In this document: one piece after another, positions 57,826 to 64,000 of the stretch
Layout of the letters: each line of letters begins with the position of its first letter
Numbering within the stretch: position 1 is the first letter of the stretch
Source of the DNA: Syncephalastrum monosporum B8922
Lineage: Eukaryota > Mucoromycota > Mucoromycetes > Mucorales > Syncephalastraceae
Length of the DNA: 64,000 nt
Reading direction: 5' to 3'
NCBI GenBank assembly: GCA_000697355.1
Contig: JNEN01000805.1
Location: 1 to 64,000 of the forward strand
The notes under the pieces: model-generated
Told to the model about the DNA's origin: nothing
The model's database searches: none
What the model saw: only the letters and a program-made list of their open reading frames with translations
Program-made: the position numbers and the translations under genes

Positions 57826-59603
57826 TTAGAGATTCGGAGGAACGGGATCTCTCCAGGCGTTGTTCATAACACCGCGATAATTCCACAACGGATGCTCCTG
57901 CTGTATGTTACCTGCCGAATCGACTATGCGGAAAGGAAAGATCGAGAAACACCATGCGCGGATTCTCGGTCAGTGCCCATCATTGCTTAAGCGTGCGACC
58001 GCCGTTTGAACTTACCGGCCCGACAAACTACCGGTACGCCTGGACATTGCTTTACTCGTGCTGTCCATAAGCACCAGCCCCAAGCACGTGGACCCTCGTG
58101 TGGCTGGCACAGTTCTGCTAGTGTCCAGGTCTTGCCGTCATCTCCGGAGACATCTAGGACAAGCAAGCAATAAGGTTCAAGTTCATCAAGTAAGAAATTG
58201 ACGTCTTACCCACGCGCTGTATACTGCGCCCACCACCGGACAGCGCATAGCCGGTAGCAACTCCCTTTTCCACGTTACAAACGTAGCTCTGCACATTATA
58301 TTCACCAATGGATGGGCACTTATCCCAGTACGCCGCTGCTTGTTTCTCGTTCTCCACCTAAACAACCCAAGGTTTGTTTTGCAATTCATGGAAAAAAACC
58401 AGCCGTGTGACATCATCTCTTATACCTGTTCTGGCAGTATCTTGTAGTCTGTCCGTTGGAAATAAGCGTCTGATTCACCCTCTTGCACGGTAATGGTCTT
58501 AAGATATTTCACGCTGCGCGCGCCGATATATCCTTCATTATCAGTAAAAAAATGAGCACATGCACTCGCTGACCTTATGTCTATTATGATGGAAAACAAA
58601 CCTGGTACAACAACACGAATAGGATACCCGTGATCTAAGGTCAGCGGTGCACCATTCATCTATTTGCTCACATCAGTTTGCTTGTGTTCACCCTAGCTCT
58701 TTTGATTATACCTCGTATGCCAAAAGCACATCTCCAAACTCATCCCTATTTCCTTTTCATATTAGGGCAACTGGAAAGTCAGGCTATTTGAAGTAAATAC
58801 TTGCAATGCTTTTGATAACGGGATGGATGACCCATAGCATCTGTCCTCCTCGCACTGAAAACGAAAGGAAAAAGACCATGTGATTAGCGTGAAATTTCCA
58901 GTATTGAACTTGGTCCGAGACGATCCTCATCCCCTTACATACCCTTTCAACAGATTCAAACGCCACATGTAGATTATCCAGTCGACCCACAGATGCAGTG
59001 CTGATTCCAACAGCGTGGAGAACATCACGGAGACGACAGCCCCCGAATACAATATTCCCAACCGCCCCTGGGCCCCAAATCACTCCTTTCGTGTGCTTGA
59101 CCTTGTGAAGTCCGTCACGGCGGTTGCCCTATATACTCCTTCATAGGTAAGCTCATGAATGAGGGGCTGGATTCTATATTACAAGTACTACTTACAGCAC
59201 ACTGTATACGGATGGGGGTAGAAAACGCAAGTATAGCGAAATGATAAAGTCAGTGGCTATGCTCACCCTCGAATCAATATAATAAAAAAAAAAAAGAAAA
59301 CAAGCTGATCTCACAGCGTGCAGTAATGGTACAACTACTTGCCTGCATAGCCATTAACACAGTAGTTTTCTTGAACCTGGTTTTAAAATCGCCGACTGTG
59401 AAAGTATAACCGTTGACCTTGATCTGATGCTCATCGTGTGGCAAACGAGGAAGCGGTCCATGAGACCGACAAAATAGGTAGGGTTCGGGGGTGATATAAT
59501 GCTGAACAAGGTCACGCAACTGCGGCTCAGCATTGAAAGGTTTATCTTTGCGTACAATCAGTTGAGTTGACCTTTGCGGTTCTGAAGAGTAGTCGAGTGG
59601 CAT
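57826..59603 (-). CDS. Sulfite oxidase, heme-less (plant/bacterial-type molybdoenzyme)
   Basis: Ten exons (59603-59343, 59201-59196, 59128-58943, 58854-58805, 58745-58712, 58659-58602, 58532-58426, 58357-58210, 58153-58016, 57923-57826), 361 aa. It oxidises sulfite to sulfate using molybdopterin. It begins directly with [21 protein letters not shown]; no cytochrome b5 domain precedes it, unlike animal sulfite oxidase. Key motifs: the Mo-binding cysteine in [69 protein letters not shown], and the dimer-domain [13 protein letters not shown] and [13 protein letters not shown]. The Cys is encoded by a 6-nt exon (TGTGCT), and introns 1 and 4 have GC donors. The protein ends PPNL, not a canonical PTS1 although plant sulfite oxidase ends in a similar -NL. 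Localisation is therefore open. Confidence 0.92.
58746..58804 (-). other. GC-AG intron in sulfite oxidase (intron 4)
   Basis: TT|GCAAGTATT...AAATAG|G restores [13 protein letters not shown]. The overlapping GT donor two bases later leads to an immediate TGA, so the GC site is required. Confidence 0.75.
59196..59201 (-). other. 6-nt microexon encoding Cys-Ala of sulfite oxidase
   Basis: On the minus strand the sequence reads TATACAG|TGTGCT|GTAAGTAG. TGT GCT supplies the Cys-Ala of the invariant CAGNRR motif; exon 1 ends with Gln (CAG) and the next long exon starts GGC AAC CGC CGT. No alternative acceptor/donor pair in the 214-base interval supplies CA in frame. Confidence 0.8.
59202..59342 (-). 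other. GC-AG intron in sulfite oxidase (intron 1)
   Basis: ATGCAG|GCAAGTAG...TATACAG|TGTGCT. Phase 0 is needed to join Met-Gln to Cys-Ala; the nearby GTAGTT donor gives a frameshift. Confidence 0.75.
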
Positions 59604-60258
59604 TGCTTGTTGGTAGAACTGGGAAGAGAAAAGGGGACGAGAAACTTTCTCACGGTGACGACCACAAAATATTATGCAAACAATCCCAAATTGGCAACTC
59701 CTACCCCCGGGTGATCGTCTCGCTGACATTCCAAAAGCTTTACCATGACCACAGCATTTCTGTGGTAGCAAGTCTTCCGAATTTCTGCCACTTCTCTTCA
59801 ATCCTTGCTGATGGTAATCACAGTGATCAGCCGCATATAGTTATTTTTTCTGAATCCCGCTAGACGAGGATACCTACTTAAGTTTGATGCACCAAATAAA
59901 ATCATGTTGACGCCTCCCTACACGTCACGAACGATGCGGTACTATTTTTGACCCTGTAGATCCACAAAAACACCAAGAAGTTAACATGTTGCACATCCTT
60001 GCATTATGTAGCTTGAGGATTGTGGTATATCTGACATGTCAGGCAATTGTATACCTGTGCGCTGGCCGCAGCTCTGTTATCCGTATGTAAAACATTACAA
60101 CATACATATAAGACGAGCCAATGCAGATTATGCAGCATTAGATCGACGCGGACGGATGCCAAAAAACGGGGTAAAAAGGTAGAATAAAAAGGGATCGACA
60201 AAAAGCTTCACGGGAGCTTAGCAAACTCTCTTTCTCTTTTATCTTTCTTCCAAACTCA
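59604..60258. promoter_or_regulatory. Divergent promoter sulfite oxidase / MFS transporter
   Basis: 655 bases with no gene. Shared by the two outward-facing genes. Confidence 0.4.
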
Positions 60259-62114
60259 ATGGCAGAAAAAATCACGCGAGACCGATCATCGTCTTCCACT
60301 ATATGTGAATCTGACCCCGAGAAAGGCGATAAGACGTTAGGAGACAAAGAGAATATCTTATCGGATTATGTGGTACAGCGTACGTCAACGTCCAACCAAT
60401 ATGGATGAAGGGCGCTAACCGTGCTGACGAATTAGATTCGGAGGACTCTCAGACGATAAATGGGCAGTCAATGGACGACGAAGATGAAGATAAAGATATA
60501 CCAGATGGAGGTCAAGGTTGGGCGGTCGCTGCTGCAGGCTTTCTGTCACAGTTTATCATGTTTGGAACAAGCAACATTTGGGGTAACACGCTTATTATTT
60601 TGTCGTTCTGCCTCATTAAATGTGTAAAAAATAGGCTTATTCGCACAAGCGCATGCCGAAACAGTGTTCAAAGGCAGAGCGAGCACAACCGCATTAATGA
60701 GTGTGGGATCCATGTACACGCTCATTACTTTCGGACTGACGCCAGCTGCAACGATACTCGCCGATAGATTCGGAGCGAGGGTGACGTTCTCTCTTGGTGG
60801 TATTCTCATGACGCTTGCATTATTCCTATCTGCTTGCGCAACAGAGGTCTGGCACCTGTATTTGTCTCAAGGCGTTCTTTTCGGATTTGGCTCTGCAATT
60901 TCTTATATGGTAAGCAACAGATCTGCAATGCAGCAGCGCGCCCGGACCTTTTGTCCTCATACTGATCGGTCAAACGTAGGCTGTCTCATGCGTGATCCCT
61001 CAATGGTTAGTAATCGTCTGTTTCTTCTTTTTTTGTCCCTGAGGATTAAGCAAAATATTCTTTTAGGTTTTCTAAAAAAAGGGGTGCGGCTATGGGCATA
61101 ATTTCTGCAGGCGCAGGTTTGGGTGGTTTAGCAGAAAGCTCAATGGTAAAGTGTCCTCTGAAGATCGTATTTCAGTTTGAGCTGTGTATCCTTACAAAAT
61201 CATTTATCTCCTTTTGCCCAACAATAGGTTGGAATTATCATTGATCGCTACGGAATTCCATGGGCATTTCGATCGATCGGCTTCTTATCCTGTCTTTTCT
61301 GCGGAACCAGTATGTTTCTGTTTAAGGAGCGCGTTTCTCGCAAACGTTCAAAAGGCAGCCCTATAAAGTCACCAATCAAGTTGTCCACATTCAATTCGGC
61401 CAACTTTATCATTTGGATCATCGCAGCTGCCTTTGCTGTTACCGCTTCATCACCTCCCTTATTTTACCTACCGAGTAAGGATACAGAAAAGAGCCAATCC
61501 AGGAGGGACATGCATGAACTCACAATAAATCTGGTCCCGTCTAGAATATGCAGCCTCTGTCGGTGTCAGTACAGCGATTTCGTCCAATCTCATGGGCATC
61601 CACAGCGCCGTTAGTTCAGTGGGCCGTTTCGCTGTTGGATACATTGGCGACAAGATTGGACGAATTAACGCCTTCATGATTGCGACTACAATAGCTGGCT
61701 TATGCTGCTTTTTATTATGGCCGTTTGCAACCACGTACAGCTCGCTACTTTGCTTCGTGATAGTATGGGGCTCCGTATCTCATACGTACTATTCACTGGT
61801 ATGGTATCAGGATCCGTTGCTTTTTCTTCTACTCACCCTTGTTTTTGTTGCTTTGCTTGCCTTAGTCGGCACCCATAACTGCGTCCATAGTGGAAAAAAA
61901 CGACATGGCATCTGCTTTCGGTATTGTTTTCGTCGTGAGTTCGATCGCATCTGCAGGCGTTCCCATATCAACCATTATCGAGAGTGCAAGCCCGGCCGGC
62001 CTTGGATACCTCTCTGTGCAGATGTTTAGCGGCGCACTATCTGTGTGCGCAATTCTAGTATGTTCAATCTTAAAGGTCAAATTGACAAGAGGGCGAATCT
62101 TCACAGCCATCTAA
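60259..62114 (+). CDS. MFS transporter, monocarboxylate porter (MCT) type
   Basis: Eight exons (60259-60379, 60436-60582, 60635-60909, 60980-61005, 61067-61145, 61228-61474, 61545-61798, 61866-62114), 465 aa with about twelve TM helices. The N-terminal 70 residues are acidic and cytosolic. TM1 begins with IPDGGQGWAVAAAGFLSQFIMFG, the [D/E]GG[W/F]GW signature of MCT-family proteins. ADRFGARVT is the MFS motif A-like loop after TM2, FSKKRGAAMGIISAGAGLGGL marks TM4-5, and GYIGDKIGRINAFMI the second-half motif A. Substrate (lactate, pyruvate, riboflavin, others) cannot be told. Exon 4 is only 26 nt and ends at a GTTAGT donor. Confidence 0.9.
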
Positions 62115-64000
62115 GGAGACTAGAAAGTCCATGCATACATACACACACACACACACATGCATACATGTATTATAATAAATTTTCACACTGCTTCTGTTTG
62201 CATCGAGAAGATCAACTTAGTCATATATCACGATCGTTAGTGATTAGAGCGAGGATCGGCTTGATACAACATCTAGCTATGTTCATGAGAAATCACTGAC
62301 ACAGACCTGCTTCAGCTCTGATATATACGAACTACAAAGCGTGGCGTAACGCACACTGGACGTGGCAATGTGCTCATGAACGCCCTAACACCAACTCTTC
62401 GTTTGATTTACTAGGTCTTGTAAGTACCTTTGAAACACAGCACAGAAAGCAAAATGTAAGTTTTCTTGATGTGCTCTCATATATGTATATATTTGCGCGA
62501 GTAAATCGATGTTAAATGCAGATCGGTAAGTAGAGTAGACTCCTGAGCACATATGCCGGCGAACTGAAATCAAGCCAGCTCGTTGCTGTCATTGCAGCAT
62601 TTTGTGCAACAGAAAATCCAAATAAATATCATGATCGACATTCGATCTAGACTGTACTCCTTAACAGGAAATTTTCTGGTGAGGCCACTTTTAATACATA
62701 CTGTAAAATGCTTATGTCTAGCGTATATACATAGCTATGTACTTTGGGATCACCCGGAGGAGAACGTGGAAACTAACAGTCAGAATGTGCTAGTAAGCAG
62801 AGGTCACGATCTTGAAATACGAGCGAGTACTTGGTTTATGATTACAAATTTCGCGACAAATAGAAATTGCTGTTTGCAACTTACATAGGTGGTCTTCTGT
62901 TGGAGGCACGCTTACTCCTTCGTCGATGTCTCAATAAAGCTCGTCTAAAATATGATTACTCATTCCACATTTTTGTCTCGCGCAATATGCACAGTATGAA
63001 TTCTAGTGTGTCGTGAGGCCTTTTAAGTAAACAGGCGTACGCATATCTGTATCACCAGACTTCCCTTGAAGATCAGGATGGTAAGTGTCACCATCCTATG
63101 GGCACGTTAATTGAAGATAGAAGTACCATATATTATATTAAATTCTATTTAAACATATGGTATATCTATACCTAATTAATCTTTTTAAGGTATATTGGTA
63201 TGAGGTATTTCTACCAGCAGCCATAAGCGCGAGGAGATGTGATAGAGACGGCATTCATGAAGAACAAACTAAATCAGTACGCATGAATCGGAATCAAAGT
63301 GTGGAATTTTATAACATTGCTTAAGGGCGAGGTCGTGCCTTTTCAACTTGCTTCCACCCGCTGTGACCTGCTGACTTCCTAGCGCAGAGAATACGAGCGA
63401 GGGACCATCCAGATATTGTTGCAATTTTTGTGATCATGATGAAAGCTCTTCGAGGGTCTAGCAATATGTAGCTGTTCAACATTGTTGCTCAACTTCTCGT
63501 GGAAACAATAGCATGCATGGAAAAATTGGCAATATGGAGGTTCTACTACGACATTTACTCCCATCTTACCTACATATGATCCTACCTAATTTTGGGGCCT
63601 TTTCCACTACCTGCGAGCGGGACATGAGTCGAGAGATTCCAGTTATTTGTGATCTGAAATCGCCACAATGTGCCTTTCGTAGTAGCTACTCGTCATCTTG
63701 TAATGTTTATTTCCGTAGAAACTAGATCTTGCGGTTTCATCTCCACGAAACAGGTGAACCAAGCATGACACAGACTATCAAAATTGCTACACGTGCGCTC
63801 CGTACAGTAACGAAAGCCTCTCACCACTAATATCGGGTACGGTAAACAAGTGTAGACAAACGATGTGCAGAACTTGGCGATTGTATAAGTATACATCTGA
63901 GAGTGCTGTAACGCCGTGGTTCTCCAATTTCAAGCGCCATAATGAGCATATGGAGCATGTGCAGCGTCTGGAACTCGTCTTATTCGAGCCAGCTTACCGC
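62115..64000. other. Intergenic to window end
   Basis: 1.9 kb, no supportable gene. Contains a short CA repeat (62137-62157), a hairpin with 8-bp arms AGGATGGT/ACCATCCT and 7-base loop (63075-63097), and an AT-rich inverted repeat TACCATAT/ATATGGTA (63123-63161). Frames at 63379-63896 are feature-poor. Confidence 0.5.
63075..63097. repeat. Perfect 8-bp stem-loop
   Basis: AGGATGGT, 7-base loop, ACCATCCT. It may be a 3' UTR hairpin or chance; no flanking T run. Confidence 0.55.

Overview
This is nuclear DNA of a filamentous fungus, most likely an early-diverging one of the Mucoromycota (Mucorales type). The evidence is a high gene density with many short spliceosomal introns (mostly 45-80 nt, GT-AG, a few GC-AG), no operon or bacterial signals, and fungal protein families such as UPS/PRELI, URC4, a Ytp1-like membrane protein, a SidJ/DUF1749 hydrolase, mitochondrial Rieske and INO80 subunits. 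The order-level placement rests on the flavour of the proteins and introns only. The window opens with a 20-base T run, which looks like a contig edge.

I built 27 protein-coding gene models by joining exons at splice sites that keep frame and family homology. From left to right: a SAM methyltransferase with a myristoylation-type start; an unrecognised two-TM membrane protein; a cytosolic GH15 glycosidase; fumarylacetoacetase (tyrosine catabolism); a U1A/U2B''-type snRNP protein; PAPS reductase (sulfate assimilation); then a gene-poor 4.8 kb. Next come a PAS-domain protein, a C2H2 zinc-finger factor, an apolipoprotein N-acyltransferase-like CN hydrolase, the Rieske subunit of complex III and a Ytp1-like membrane protein.

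From 29 to 46 kb: mitochondrial ribosomal protein uS17m, a small ankyrin protein, INO80 subunit Ies6 divergent from proteasome ATPase Rpt2 across about 120 bp, a TatD nuclease (TATDN1 type), a tail-to-tail pair of paralogous HAD sugar/glycerol phosphatases, a heat-shock factor, a TVP38/TMEM64 (VTT) membrane protein, a DUF1749 alpha/beta hydrolase and INO80 subunit Arp8.

From 46 to 64 kb: a large type II P-type cation ATPase with an unusual N-terminal extension, a URC4/DUF1688 uracil-catabolism protein, a Yap-like bZIP factor, a UPS/PRELI lipid-transfer protein, a heme-less sulfite oxidase whose molybdenum-binding cysteine is carried on a 6-nt microexon, and an MFS monocarboxylate transporter. 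Many neighbours are divergent pairs that share promoters (FAH/U1A, C2H2/CN hydrolase, uS17m/ankyrin, Ies6/Rpt2, TatD/HAD, HSF/VTT, Arp8/ATPase, bZIP/PRELI, sulfite oxidase/MFS).

I saw no tRNA, rRNA, CRISPR array, prophage or intact transposon. The most unusual features are at the level of gene structure: four GC-AG introns with a GCAAGT donor, two of them in the sulfite oxidase gene, the 6-nt microexon, and an Rpt2 first coding exon that is only the ATG.
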